This document shows positions 18,031 to 27,627 of a stretch of 64,000 bases of DNA, piece by piece; position 1 is the stretch's first letter, and the number at the start of each line of letters is the position of its first letter. The stretch is from JAJDZL01 sp965220665 (lineage in GTDB: Bacteria; Pseudomonadota; Gammaproteobacteria; Arenicellales; JAJDZL01): contig CBDCQQ010000005.1 in NCBI GenBank assembly GCA_965220665.1, positions 1,674,001 through 1,738,000 of the forward strand, read 5' to 3'. The notes below the pieces were generated by a model. It searched no databases and was not told where the DNA came from. It saw only the letters and a program-made list of their open reading frames with translations. The position numbers and the translations under genes were made by a program.

Positions 18031-18582
18031 TTATATATGGTTTCTGACCCACTCAGCCGATTGCCAGTACAGTCTTTTCTTTGAACTTTCAATTAAAAAT
18101 TCTCCAATTTCCAGCTCTCTAGCTCTGCTGACAACCAAAAGACGAACTGGTTCTTGTCCAGTTTTACCAGGCAGCAGGACAAGCTTTGTCCATTGCCGAA
18201 AAAATGAACTAACTGATTGTTTTGACCGACGCCTCTGTGTCAGGTGCACATAATTCCGACTGATTACCAGCACATCGGCATCATCACTGTGGGAACAGAC
18301 GATGTAAGTGCCAATTGCTAACAGCAGGATTTCCAGACCGGCAAATGGCAGGACCAGCCATGCTCCAAATAAAGCGATTATTATAGCGATGGCTAAGGCA
18401 GCGATAGATAGAATTAACACGCAGATGACGAGTGCCCGTTGATTTGCACCAGCGTTGGAGCGAAGTTCAATCCGGATTAAATCCCCCTCCAATTCAATAC
18501 GGAGACCTACCGCCGAATCCGATTGAGGGCCATCGAACTCAAGGGGCTCATCTTTAAGATTTATGTCTGATAGGAGTTCCAA
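18031..18582 (-). CDS. DUF2244 membrane protein
   Basis: A 183-residue protein with two close hydrophobic segments (ALVICVLILSIAALAIAIIIALFG and LPFAGLEILLLAIGTYIV) between soluble parts, ending with the family-like VISRNYVHLTQRR and a C-terminal ...WQSAEWVRNHI. It matches the DUF2244 pattern, which often sits beside cox operons. Its biochemical function is unknown. The TTG start (18582) lies within the end of the SprT-like gene (22-bp overlap), so translation is coupled; a later start is possible. Confidence 0.72.
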   Translation of the reverse strand: MELLSDINLKDEPLEFDGPQSDSAVGLRIELEGDLIRIELRSNAGANQRALVICVLILSIAALAIAIIIALFGAWLVLPFAGLEILLLAIGTYIVCSHSDDADVLVISRNYVHLTQRRRSKQSVSSFFRQWTKLVLLPGKTGQEPVRLLVVSRARELEIGEFLIESSKKRLYWQSAEWVRNHI

Positions 18583-19394
18583 AGTTCTTTCGTATAGTTT
18601 TCATAACTGACCGCGGTGTGACACCACTTACAGACGCGGTTTCGGCCGCGTTTGTCGCGTGTGCCAAAGGTTCCGCAGTTTCTGCAAGAAACAATATATC
18701 GAGGCACTGAGACTTCTACATCGTGAGTACGACTCGCACTGCAGCCAATTTCCCGGGCCTTGGCTTGCCATACAGCATTGTGTCCGTGCTGATGCCCGAC
18801 CAGTGCGTGAGCAATTTCGTGCAGGATGGTGTCGGTAATTTCACTGTCTTCGGCATTGAGGCAAAACTGCTGGGACATCGTAATCAACTGCTCCTTATAC
18901 AAGCAGCAGCCAGCGCGTTTTCTAGCGTTGTCGAAATTGAATCGCCACTCGTGAAGATTGTGCTTTGCGATCAGCCTGTCAGCCTGTTCGGCGGTTGAGA
19001 CAAGTTTCTTCAAATTTGATTTCCGTCGCTTAGCGGTCATGTCGCCGTTCAGCATGTTGTAGGGCACATTCCATATTTCGTTTGCTGCCGTTTTGACGCG
19101 TGCCCGATTCGGGTTCATTTGAGTAATGTGACCTTTCATTCGGGCATTACCGTTCTGGAAATTCACCTTGTCATTGACACTAAACGCACATCGAGCAATC
19201 AGGGAGCGGGGAAACACGCGCTTTGGTGATACGCCTTGTTGTAGCCTGAGCTGGCGAAAAGGTATTCTGTACTCCGTGCCGGGCAGTGTCACGACATTCG
19301 CTTTCTGTTTGGAAATAGAAGAGACAAAACCTGATTGCGTTCCTTCCGTGGTCCGAAACTCAACGGGATCATGAATTCTAATTTGCCGTGCCAT
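18561..19394 (-). CDS. SprT-like zinc metalloprotease-domain protein
   Basis: The central part has a SprT-type HExxH site (ILHEIAHALVGHQHGHNAVWQ) with a third His nearby, and the C-terminus has a four-Cys zinc ribbon (CRNCGTF, then CKWCH). The first about 125 residues are an extra region with two repeated SH3-like segments (RIHDPVEFRTTEGTQSGFV and VNDKVNFQNGNARMKGHI, each followed by IPFRQLRL or VPYNML), which may bind nucleic acid or protein. SprT/Spartan proteins are linked to DNA-protein crosslink repair, but the bacterial members are little studied. It heads the strand that leads through DUF2244 into the cox genes. Confidence 0.82.
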   Translation of the reverse strand: MARQIRIHDPVEFRTTEGTQSGFVSSISKQKANVVTLPGTEYRIPFRQLRLQQGVSPKRVFPRSLIARCAFSVNDKVNFQNGNARMKGHITQMNPNRARVKTAANEIWNVPYNMLNGDMTAKRRKSNLKKLVSTAEQADRLIAKHNLHEWRFNFDNARKRAGCCLYKEQLITMSQQFCLNAEDSEITDTILHEIAHALVGHQHGHNAVWQAKAREIGCSASRTHDVEVSVPRYIVSCRNCGTFGTRDKRGRNRVCKWCHTAVSYENYTKELWNSYQT

Positions 19395-19450
19395 TGAGTG
19401 TTAGTCTGTATTTGTTGTTGATCAATCGATTGGTTGTCTATTGGCCAGTT

Positions 19451-21520
19451 TCATTGAGAATCACTTTCCGACAACAGTTGAGTAATGATAAACGCATAGT
19501 CACGAGCTGTTTCGTGAAGTGAATCCAGCCGTCCCGATGCGCCGGAATGACCGGAATCCATTTCGGTGATTAGTAGCAGTGGATTGTTATCCGTTTTACA
19601 CTGACGAATTTTCGCAGCCCATTTGGCAGGTTCCCAGTATCCAACCCTCGGATCATTCAACCCGGCAGTAATATAAAGAGCAGGATAGTCTTTCCTCTGT
19701 GTATTGTCGTACGGTGAATAGGATTTCATATAGTCGTAAAATTCAGGGTCGTTGGGGTCGCCCCATTCATCCCGTTCTACTACTGACAGGGGCAGGGTGT
19801 CATCCAGTATGGTGGTGACGATATCAACAAAAGGTACCATCGCGAGCGCTGCTTTACAGCGCACCGAGTCTGAGTTTAAAAAATTTCCAACGACCAGTCC
19901 ACCAGCACTTCCGCCAATGATCGCTAACTGATCCTGGGTGGTAATACCCTCTTCAATCAGGTAGTTTACACAGGCGTTGAAGTCATGAAATGTATTCTTC
20001 TTTCTGTCCAATTTGCCATCCAGGTACCAGCCTCTTCCCATTTCGCTTCCACCACGAATTTGAGTAATTGCGAAGATGATTCCTCGGTTCAGCAGACTCA
20101 AGCGCTTGGATGAAAAATAGAGGCTGGAATTGATGCCGTAAGCACCATATCCGTTGAGCAGAAGCGGGGCGGGGCGACCGTTGAGTGCTTTTTTACTGTA
20201 AACCAGATAGATTGGGATTTCGGTCCCATCGTGTGAAATTGCCACGTGCCTCTCAGTCGAATATTCTGTTGGGTTAAAATCGCCCCCGATTGGTTGCGTT
20301 TTGAGATGAGCTGTCACACCGGTTGTCATTTCAAGATCGTAGACTGAGTAAGGCATGTCAAGCGCGTTTCCGCTAACTCGGCAAATCGTCGTGTCAAATT
20401 CCCAATTTCTGTGTAGCCTGAGTTCCTGTATTTTTTCCGGGTTTTGAACTGTATAGCCTTCACTTGCGTCATCCTGAAGCACCCTAATAGTGGGCAAGCC
20501 ATTGCGGCGTTCTTCAACAACGATGAATTCGCTGAACACTTGAAAGCCCGTTAGTGTCACCTGATCTTGGTGAGGTATCACATCAATCCAGTCTGATTTG
20601 TCCAGTCGATCCAGTTTTGTCCTGATCAATCGGAAATTCACGGCGTTGTCATTGGTGAGGACATAAAGCGCGTCGCCTCGGTCTTGAACCCTATAAAGAA
20701 CATCATGCGTTCGTTCAAATACCAGCCGTGGATGGCACTGATCATCTTTGGCATCAAGTAAATAGACCTCCGAAGTAATTGCGCTTTTCAGATTGATCTG
20801 AATAAAACACTCACTGTTGGATTCAGATACTGACAAGTAGAATGCGTCGTCCAGTTCTTCGAATATGAGTTCATCGTTCTTTTGGCTCTCCCCCAGTCGA
20901 TGCCGATAAACGCGGTACGGTCGGTGTACTTCGTTCAATGTCGTGTAAATCAAAACACTGTTGCTTTGACTCCAAACAAAGTTTCCGGACGTGTTATTCA
21001 GTTTGTCAGGCAGAAGTTTCCGGCTTTTGAGGCGCAGCACTTCGATGGTGTAAATCTCATCACCTCTGAAATCGGTAGCAAAAGCGGCCAATTCGTGATC
21101 TGGGCTGACTATAAGATTTCCCAGATCAAAGAATTTGTGACCATTCGCTAGAATATTTTCATCAATAACCAACTCTTCGGACTCCGGGTTGCCAATTTTT
21201 CGTCGATGGTGAGACAGGTAGTCGCTTTGTTGCTCGTCTTTAGAAAAGTATTCAAACGATCCTCGCTTGACTGGAACGGACATGTCAGTTTCTACGATTC
21301 GGCTGTACATCTCCTTGACAAGAGCTTCTCTTAACGGTTCGGTATGCTTCAACCAGTTTGTAGCATACGCGTTTTCGGCTTCAAGGTACGCTTTGACCGA
21401 AGGATCGTTTCGGTCTTTGAGCCAGAAATATGGATCTGTTCTTTGGTCGCTGTGGATGATATGGGTATGTGGGTGCGCGGGTGCTATCGGAGGACTTTGC
21501 TTTGAGGTATGCTGACTCAT
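19451..21520 (-). CDS. ptrB: Oligopeptidase B (S9A serine peptidase)
   Basis: A cytoplasmic peptidase that cleaves short peptides after Arg/Lys. I chose ATG 21520 (MSQHTSKQS); the frame runs further up but there it overlaps the permease gene. An N-terminal seven-blade propeller (opening HTHIIHSDQRTDPYFWLKDR) precedes an alpha/beta-hydrolase domain with nucleophile motif GGSAGG, an Asp in LNDPRVGYWEP, and His in MDSGHSGASGR. The length is 689 residues, as in E. coli PtrB. The start lies 26 bases after the permease stop, so the two are probably cotranscribed. Confidence 0.92.
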   Translation of the reverse strand: MSQHTSKQSPPIAPAHPHTHIIHSDQRTDPYFWLKDRNDPSVKAYLEAENAYATNWLKHTEPLREALVKEMYSRIVETDMSVPVKRGSFEYFSKDEQQSDYLSHHRRKIGNPESEELVIDENILANGHKFFDLGNLIVSPDHELAAFATDFRGDEIYTIEVLRLKSRKLLPDKLNNTSGNFVWSQSNSVLIYTTLNEVHRPYRVYRHRLGESQKNDELIFEELDDAFYLSVSESNSECFIQINLKSAITSEVYLLDAKDDQCHPRLVFERTHDVLYRVQDRGDALYVLTNDNAVNFRLIRTKLDRLDKSDWIDVIPHQDQVTLTGFQVFSEFIVVEERRNGLPTIRVLQDDASEGYTVQNPEKIQELRLHRNWEFDTTICRVSGNALDMPYSVYDLEMTTGVTAHLKTQPIGGDFNPTEYSTERHVAISHDGTEIPIYLVYSKKALNGRPAPLLLNGYGAYGINSSLYFSSKRLSLLNRGIIFAITQIRGGSEMGRGWYLDGKLDRKKNTFHDFNACVNYLIEEGITTQDQLAIIGGSAGGLVVGNFLNSDSVRCKAALAMVPFVDIVTTILDDTLPLSVVERDEWGDPNDPEFYDYMKSYSPYDNTQRKDYPALYITAGLNDPRVGYWEPAKWAAKIRQCKTDNNPLLLITEMDSGHSGASGRLDSLHETARDYAFIITQLLSESDSQ

Positions 21521-21546
21521 GCAAAGAATAGAATGGATTGCCAGCG

Positions 21547-22572
21547 TCAGGTTCGGTCGCTTAACACAACCGCCAACCACTGCAGGTTGCTGCTGCTTTC
21601 CGCTACCAGTCGAATCATCATCGTTAACGGAACTGACAGAAACATTCCGACTGGACCAAGAACCCAGCCCCAAAAAATCAAAGACATCAGTACGATCAGT
21701 GGAGAAAGCCCCAGGTGTCGACCAGCGACGCGAGGTTCAATGACTGATCCGATCAAGAAGTTAATGACGAAATAACCGATAGCCACTGAGAGTGCTGTCG
21801 TCAAATCAAGTTGAAGCAGAGCGATGAGAACTGCTGGAATTGCAGCAATGATGGACCCGATATTTGGAACGAAATTCAAAAAGAATGCTAGCAATGCCCA
21901 AAGAATGGCAAAGTCGACGCCTAAAACAACGAGCAATATCCAGACAAGCGAAGCTGTTGCCAGACTGGCCAGTGTCTTGATGACTAGATAGCGCTGCAGG
22001 CTTTGCCTGAATTTGGAAAGGTTTTCGATCGAATCAACAGGTTGTTTGAGAATCTTCTGCAGTTTTTCTGGCAAAGTGGAAACCTCAAACAGCATAAAAA
22101 TAACCATCAGAAAAATCAAAAACGCGTTAGCAACCAAAGCACCAATTTCGTTGACGACACCCCCAACCGTAGTCGCGACCGATTGTGGACTGATTGCGCC
22201 GGCGATATCGGTAAACTGAATTTCAAATCCAAAACTGACAATTTGAGCGTGCACTGTATTGAACAGAACTTCCAAACGCTGTTCGTAGGTTGATAACTGA
22301 CTTTGAAAATCATTGATAGATTTTCCGACCAGCGTTGCCAATAAAACACCTATTCCGAAAATCACTGAGATTACGACGAGCAGTGCCAAAAATGTGGGCA
22401 ACCCCTTTCTCTCCAGCCATAGCAGCGGTGGGGCACTGAGTGTGGCTATGAAAATAGCCAGAAGAATCGGTACCATAATCGGGCTTGAAACCTTAAGTCC
22501 GGCAACGATGATGACGAATGCGGCTAGACCTAGGAAGGTGTTCAATGCGGTATTTTGTGCGGAGATTTGCAC
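21547..22572 (-). CDS. AI-2E/PerM family transporter
   Basis: A multispanning membrane protein of the AI-2E (formerly UPF0118) family, 341 residues. It opens with the paired hydrophobic segments FLGLAAFVIIVAGLKV and PILLAIFIATLS, and the conserved C-terminal block FVPNIGSIIAAIPAVLIAL ... GSVIEPRVAGRHLGLSPLIVLMSLIFWGWVLGPVGMFLSVPLTM is intact. Substrates of the family vary (autoinducer, Na+/H+ and others), so none is assigned here. It is in an apparent operon with ptrB. Confidence 0.88.
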   Translation of the reverse strand: MQISAQNTALNTFLGLAAFVIIVAGLKVSSPIMVPILLAIFIATLSAPPLLWLERKGLPTFLALLVVISVIFGIGVLLATLVGKSINDFQSQLSTYEQRLEVLFNTVHAQIVSFGFEIQFTDIAGAISPQSVATTVGGVVNEIGALVANAFLIFLMVIFMLFEVSTLPEKLQKILKQPVDSIENLSKFRQSLQRYLVIKTLASLATASLVWILLVVLGVDFAILWALLAFFLNFVPNIGSIIAAIPAVLIALLQLDLTTALSVAIGYFVINFLIGSVIEPRVAGRHLGLSPLIVLMSLIFWGWVLGPVGMFLSVPLTMMIRLVAESSSNLQWLAVVLSDRT

Positions 22573-22922
22573 TTAGGGATGATGCAGATTCAAAATTTAC
22601 AAATCAGAGGATCAATATCCTAGGTACGTGACTCGTCAGATACCTACACAATTGGCATTCTTACTATACTATAACCACTATGTAAGAAACACCTTTGAGG
22701 TGTATGAATTACCGTCGAAGAAAGCCAGATGCAATGAACAATTTGGTGGTTAAGGTTTTGTTGATTTAACCCAGTGCAGTCGCTTAAGTTTTTGATATTA
22801 AGTTCATTAAACAAGAATATCACGATCATGGCCAGCAACGCGCAACCAGATTCGGAATTCAATGGTGAAGGCGGTTCCACTTAGTCAATTCTATAGAAAC
22901 AGCTCACAATATCTGACAGAAA
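22573..22922. other. Divergent intergenic region (permease / argE)
   Basis: There are 350 bases separating the leftward permease gene from the rightward argE, so promoters for both should be here. A short hairpin, ACACCT-TTG-AGGTGT, is at 22689-22703. A frame at 22644-22880 on the minus strand does not look like protein. I see no RNA gene. Confidence 0.5.
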
Positions 22923-24077
22923 ATGCCACAGACGAAGACCAGCATCCAACTGATTCGCGAACTAGTTGAATTTGACACAACCAGTCGTAATTCGAATCTT
23001 GAATTAATTGAGTACATTAAGGGTTATCTGGAAGACTTCGGCTTGCGCTCGGAGTTGGTGTACGATGCAACTGGAAAAAAGGCGAATCTCTTTGCAACCA
23101 TTGGTGCGGATGACATAGGGGGCGTGGCACTCTCTGGTCATACCGATGTGGTACCGGTCGACGGTCAAAACTGGTTTACCGATCCCTATCAGATTAGTGA
23201 ATCGGATGATCGACTGTATGGACGCGGCACCTCGGATATGAAAAGCTTTATCGCGATCTGCCTGGCAAAAGTTCCGCAAATTATCAACTTGAATCTGGAG
23301 ACTCCCATTCACTTCGCATTTTCATATGATGAGGAGATTGGTTGTGTTGGCGTCCGCACCTTGCTTCAAGAACTTGCGAATCGTGAAAACAAGCCGCGTT
23401 CCTGCATCATCGGTGAACCGACAGGAATGCGTGTTGTCCGTTCACACAAAGGAAAAATATCAAGGCGCTGTTCGATTCATGGACTGGAATCTCACTCCGG
23501 TTTGGCGCATATTGGTGTCAATGCTGTTGAAGCTGCAGCCGAGATCATTGCATTTTTGAAAAGGGAAGCGAGACAATTTAAAAATCATGGTCCTTTTGAT
23601 CAGGAGTTCAGTCCGTCATACACGACAGTTCACACTGGTCTGGTTCGAGGTGGTACAGCACTCAATATCGTGCCAAAGTTTTGTGAATTTGAAGCGGAAA
23701 TCAGGCATCTGCCAAGTGATGACCCCGATGAGGTCTGGAATCGAATGCACCACTACATCGAGTCAGATATTCTCCCTGAGATGCAGGTAGTATTCCCTGA
23801 AGCACGAATCGAATGGGAAGAGCTGTCGGTCATTCCAGCACTTGCAACCAGTGATGATGAGTTACTCCATGTAGCGCAGGAACTCTCGAATACCTCTGGA
23901 ACCGCATGCGTCAGTTTTGGGACGGAAGGCGGATTGTTTGAAGAAATCGGTATCCCCTCCGTCGTGTGTGGTCCGGGTCACATTGACCAGGCACATAAAC
24001 CGAATGAATTTATCGAAATTGCTCAGATCGAAAAATGTGAAGCATTCATTGACAATCTGCTGGAGCATCTTCAGTGA
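22923..24077 (+). CDS. argE: Acetylornithine deacetylase
   Basis: Hydrolyses N-acetylornithine to ornithine with a dinuclear metal centre (M20 family). The metal-binding blocks LSGHTDVVPVDGQNW, GRGTSDMKSFIA, SYDEEIGCVGVRTL and GEPTGM, and the terminal GPGHIDQAHKPNEFI, are all present. The dimerisation domain lies around residues 185-290. The length is 384 residues. The stop overlaps the next gene's GTG start (GTGA). It is the second arginine-pathway gene in the window, unlinked to argC. Confidence 0.92.
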   Translation: MPQTKTSIQLIRELVEFDTTSRNSNLELIEYIKGYLEDFGLRSELVYDATGKKANLFATIGADDIGGVALSGHTDVVPVDGQNWFTDPYQISESDDRLYGRGTSDMKSFIAICLAKVPQIINLNLETPIHFAFSYDEEIGCVGVRTLLQELANRENKPRSCIIGEPTGMRVVRSHKGKISRRCSIHGLESHSGLAHIGVNAVEAAAEIIAFLKREARQFKNHGPFDQEFSPSYTTVHTGLVRGGTALNIVPKFCEFEAEIRHLPSDDPDEVWNRMHHYIESDILPEMQVVFPEARIEWEELSVIPALATSDDELLHVAQELSNTSGTACVSFGTEGGLFEEIGIPSVVCGPGHIDQAHKPNEFIEIAQIEKCEAFIDNLLEHLQ

Positions 24078-24901
24078 GTGGGCAGACTCAGATGGCGAAA
24101 ACAGTACAAACTGAAATTGAGGGTAACATTGCCCATGTTCGAATTAATCGACCACATGCCAGAAATGCTTTGAGTCAAGAATTGATTACCGAGCTCTCAG
24201 CGGAGTTCAAGTCAATCGATGCCAACGATGACATTTACGTTGTTGTACTCAGCGGTGTCGGAGATCATTTCGGAGCAGGTTATGATTTAAACGTCGACTG
24301 GCGCAATCTTTATGGCAAACACAACCCGGTTGGTACCCGAAGAATGCTAAGCGAGTGCGTTGAGTTTGAAATGAATCCATGGCGATGCTCTAAGCCGGTC
24401 ATTGCGATGGTGCGAGGTTATTGTCTTGCCGGAAGCTGTGAGCTTTCAATGATGTGCTGTATCACCTATGCATCCGATACCGCCCGATTTGGTGAACCTG
24501 AAATCAAATTTTCTGCCGTGCCACCTGCTTTGGTCATGCCATGGGTTGTTGGACTTCGCCATGCGCGCGAACTTCTGTATTCCGGCGACATAATTGACGC
24601 ACAGGAAGCACTGCGTATTGGATTGGTGAACAAGGTGTTCCCAGACGATGAACTTGAAGCAGAAACGATGAAGTACGCAAGGCGAGTCGCGGCGATGGAT
24701 CCCGTAGTCGTCCAGTTGATGAAGACATGCATAAACCAGACAGCGGAAATAACAGGTTTCAGTCAATCGCTTCAGTACGCGATCGAAAACGGTGCAATTG
24801 CAGAAGCGACCGAGACTGAAAACTATGTTCAGTTTATGGAGGTTGCCCAGCGCGAGGGCTTGACCGCAGCGATTCGGTGGCGAGAAGCCAAATTCGGGTA
24901 G
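24074..24901 (+). CDS. Enoyl-CoA hydratase/isomerase family protein
   Basis: A crotonase-fold protein of 275 residues that hydrates or rearranges an acyl-CoA. Family blocks: RINRPHARNALSQEL, the oxyanion-hole segment HFGAGYDLN, GYCLAGSCELSMMC with the first catalytic Glu position, and FGEPEIKFSAVP with the second. The exact substrate is not predictable. GTG 24074, with GGAG 8 bases upstream and overlapping the argE stop, is preferred; ATG 24092 is an alternative. The pairing with argE has no obvious pathway meaning. Confidence 0.85.
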   Translation: MSGQTQMAKTVQTEIEGNIAHVRINRPHARNALSQELITELSAEFKSIDANDDIYVVVLSGVGDHFGAGYDLNVDWRNLYGKHNPVGTRRMLSECVEFEMNPWRCSKPVIAMVRGYCLAGSCELSMMCCITYASDTARFGEPEIKFSAVPPALVMPWVVGLRHARELLYSGDIIDAQEALRIGLVNKVFPDDELEAETMKYARRVAAMDPVVVQLMKTCINQTAEITGFSQSLQYAIENGAIAEATETENYVQFMEVAQREGLTAAIRWREAKFG

Positions 24902-25107
24902 TTTTCTTCAGGAAGAGAAAAACAACCTGATTCGGACCCGCCAATTTAGCGGGTTGATTACACCTCATAACAGGATCTGAGGGAATGATCGGGCAGTAGA
25001 AGATGCGGTGAAAACCAAATCGGAGGCTTTAGTATTCAGGGGTTGAAACACTTTCATCTATCAATCGGTCCAACCAGTGATTCAGTCCAGATATATCAGA
25101 GGGAATT

Positions 25108-25668
25108 ATGGCTAGAGTACGCGATGTTGATGTAGACGAACTGTCAAGTGAGTTGAAACAGGAATACCAGCAATTTGCTGCCAATTATGGTCCGTTCATC
25201 AATCAGCTGAAAGTGTACGCTCATCGACCGGCAGCATCGCGGCACATCATGGGGCTGTTACTTGAATTTTCAAACGATGTGCTCTTGCCAAAGCGTCACC
25301 TCGAACTTGCTCTTTTGGTTGTGTCCCGCATGAATGAGTGTCAGAGTTGCATCAAATACCACACTCCGGAATTGATCAGTGAGGGATTTTCTAAAGAAAC
25401 TGTTGAGAACATTCTTCGTCCTGATTGCCCCGGATTGGATGAGTTAGATCAATTGGTACGCGACTACTCAATTTTGGTGACTGAAAGTGCAAACAGGATT
25501 CCGGATGCTTTTTTTAACCGTTTGCGAGAGTACTTTAGTGATTCACAAATTGTTGAACTGACTCTTCGTATTGCAATGTGTGGGTTTTTCAACCGATTCA
25601 ATGCAGCGCTCCAAATTGAGGAAGAAGACGAAGCTCAGGCAATGCTTGCCTCCATGCAGAAACTCTGA
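25108..25668 (+). CDS. Carboxymuconolactone decarboxylase/AhpD-like protein
   Basis: An all-helical protein of 186 residues with the AhpD-type redox motif ECQSCIKYHTPE (CxxC followed by His). Such proteins act as alkylhydroperoxidase partners or decarboxylases; the CxxC...H version favours a peroxidase-like role. The ribosome binding site GAGGGAATT-ATG is good. It stands alone, with about 200 bases on its left containing a weak hairpin (ACCCGC/GCGGGT, 24936-24954) that may end the argE-hydratase transcript. Confidence 0.8.
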   Translation: MARVRDVDVDELSSELKQEYQQFAANYGPFINQLKVYAHRPAASRHIMGLLLEFSNDVLLPKRHLELALLVVSRMNECQSCIKYHTPELISEGFSKETVENILRPDCPGLDELDQLVRDYSILVTESANRIPDAFFNRLREYFSDSQIVELTLRIAMCGFFNRFNAALQIEEEDEAQAMLASMQKL

Positions 25669-26127
25669 CAGCAGGAATTTTGAAACAATCGGCACTGTCA
25701 AGATTTGCAATTGCCACTTAACGCCTTTCAGGTTTGGTCGAGTCGATCAATTACGAAACCCGCCCGATTAGAACGTTCACTATGGCAGATCTGTCGTGAC
25801 CGTTCAAAGACCGAAGTATTAGTGCGTGATTTCCAGTTTCGGTTTTTTCAATTCAGGGACTTAGATGGTAGCCTATAGTTTACGATGCCACTGAAATTAG
25901 CTAGCTTGAACGCACCGATTCAGCAGATTGTAAAAAATTCATCCGACGTTGCTTGATTGGCTCGCAAGCATAAAAATAGATAAATTAAAACAATTTGTTA
26001 TGTAAATCTTTCTATAGCTGGTCAATGATCGACCATGAATGTTGAAAGTCAGGAGATGTTATAATTCCCTCATTGAATTTAACAGTAATTTAAGCGTTCT
26101 GAATTTAGTAGTTGTTCCTGCTAATCT
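25669..26127. other. Intergenic region upstream of nnr
   Basis: An AT-rich stretch of 459 bases with stop codons in all frames. I see no gene, RNA or repeat here. It presumably includes the promoter of the nnr-tsaE-amiC-mutL-miaA operon, but no clear promoter boxes stand out. Confidence 0.5.
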
Positions 26128-27627
26128 GTGTCCCCACACCCTATTCACACCTGCCAACAGTCTAAGGATCTTGATCGCCTGGTTATTGAGAAGTTTGGCA
26201 CCCCAGGCTTTGAATTGATGACACGCGCAGGGCGGGGCGCGTTCCATACATTGCAAAAACACTGGCCAAATTGCGAGCGAATTTCGGTCATTTGCGGATG
26301 TGGGAACAACGGGGGTGATGGATACATTCTAGCGACTGCAGCTTTACAGTCTGGTATTTCCACCCGAGTCTATCAGTTGGGTAGCCCAGCTACTCCTGAC
26401 GCAAAAAAAGCAAGCAATGGCTACCTCGATTTGGATGGCGAAGTGGAAAATCTTGATGACGGAATTGGTTTTGAAGATTGCGACTTGGTGGTCGATGCCT
26501 TGTTCGGAAGTGGTCTGACCCGTGACATCGAAGGGCGGCTTCACTCCATCATTGATTCGATCAATTCGAGTGGTAAACCGGTACTGGCACTGGACATTCC
26601 GTCCGGTCTGGATGGCGATTCTGGAACGGTTCGCGGCACTGCGATCCATGCTGATGTAACCGCAACGTTCATATCGACAAAATTGGGATTGGTTAGCGGT
26701 GATGGGAAAGATCATCGAGGAAAATTGGAAATCGATACATTAGGAATTCCGCAAGAAGCGTATGCGCGCATTGGGGAGACTGCCGCATTGATTGATCTGG
26801 ATTCACTCGCCGTCCAAAAGCTCAAGCGTCAGGCCGATTCACATAAAGGCAGTTTCGGCCGTATTCTCGTTATCGGTGGTAACAACACCATGCAGGGGGC
26901 GGCTGTGATGGCAGCGCAAGCCGCCTGTCGCGCAGGTGCGGGGTTGGTTTCTGTTGCATCGCCGTCCGGTTGTGCAGAATTGATAGCTTCCGTTGTTCCA
27001 GAAGTTCGCGGATTTCCAGTCAATCAGGCTGAAGAGATTGAATTGATGCTGCATAGGTACGGAGTGATCGGAATTGGTCCCGGGCTCGGACAGGATGAGT
27101 GGTCGCAGACTATGTGGAACATCGCATCGGTCGCTGATTTACCGCTGGTAGTGGATGCAGACGCTCTCAATTTACTGGCACAGAATCCTCGAAGTCGAGT
27201 TGACTGGATTCTGACACCACATCCAGGAGAAGCAGGTCGACTTTTGGGTATATCCATCCGAGAAGTGCAAAAGGACCGTATTGGCTCAGCTGAACGGATT
27301 GTTGAAAAGTATGGCGGTATCTGTGTGCTAAAGGGCTCCGGCACAATCGTAGCCGGAGGTCAGCGATTGTGGATATGCGACCAGGGTAATCCCGGAATGG
27401 CAACCGGTGGGATGGGCGATGTTCTGACTGGAGTGATTTGTGCACTTCGGGCACAGGGTCTGACAGCGGAAGAATCGGCCTGTCTGGGTGTATGGCTGCA
27501 CGCAAAGGCGGGAGATGACAGTGCCGCTGAAGCTGGAGAAATTGGAATGATTGCGACGGATTTGCTGCCAGGAATTCGTACCAACCTAGCGAGGGCAATT
27601 GACGGTGCAGGCACAGCCAAGAGTTAA
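26128..27627 (+). CDS. nnr: Bifunctional NAD(P)HX epimerase / ADP- or ATP-dependent dehydratase
   Basis: Repairs hydrated NADH/NADPH. The N-terminal half is the YjeF_N epimerase (FGTPGFELMTRAGRG, CGCGNNGGDGYILA, VDALFGSGLTRDIEG, ALDIPSGLDGDSG). The C-terminal half is the ribokinase-like dehydratase (GSFGRILVIGGNNTMQGAAVMA, GPGLGQDEW, LTPHPGEAGRLLG, GNPGMATGGMGDVLTG). The length is 499 residues. The start is a GTG (26128) chosen because the N-terminus is then complete. The end overlaps tsaE by about 29 bases, in the conserved nnr-tsaE-amiC-mutL-miaA order. Confidence 0.95.
   Translation: MSPHPIHTCQQSKDLDRLVIEKFGTPGFELMTRAGRGAFHTLQKHWPNCERISVICGCGNNGGDGYILATAALQSGISTRVYQLGSPATPDAKKASNGYLDLDGEVENLDDGIGFEDCDLVVDALFGSGLTRDIEGRLHSIIDSINSSGKPVLALDIPSGLDGDSGTVRGTAIHADVTATFISTKLGLVSGDGKDHRGKLEIDTLGIPQEAYARIGETAALIDLDSLAVQKLKRQADSHKGSFGRILVIGGNNTMQGAAVMAAQAACRAGAGLVSVASPSGCAELIASVVPEVRGFPVNQAEEIELMLHRYGVIGIGPGLGQDEWSQTMWNIASVADLPLVVDADALNLLAQNPRSRVDWILTPHPGEAGRLLGISIREVQKDRIGSAERIVEKYGGICVLKGSGTIVAGGQRLWICDQGNPGMATGGMGDVLTGVICALRAQGLTAEESACLGVWLHAKAGDDSAAEAGEIGMIATDLLPGIRTNLARAIDGAGTAKS

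Noticed and set aside
22689..22703. ACACCT/AGGTGT hairpin in the argE upstream region
   Set aside because: Stem of only 6 bp without a T-tract; too weak to call a terminator or operator.
24960..25107. Possible riboswitch-like purine-rich leader before the AhpD-like gene
   Set aside because: No conserved riboswitch core could be matched by eye.
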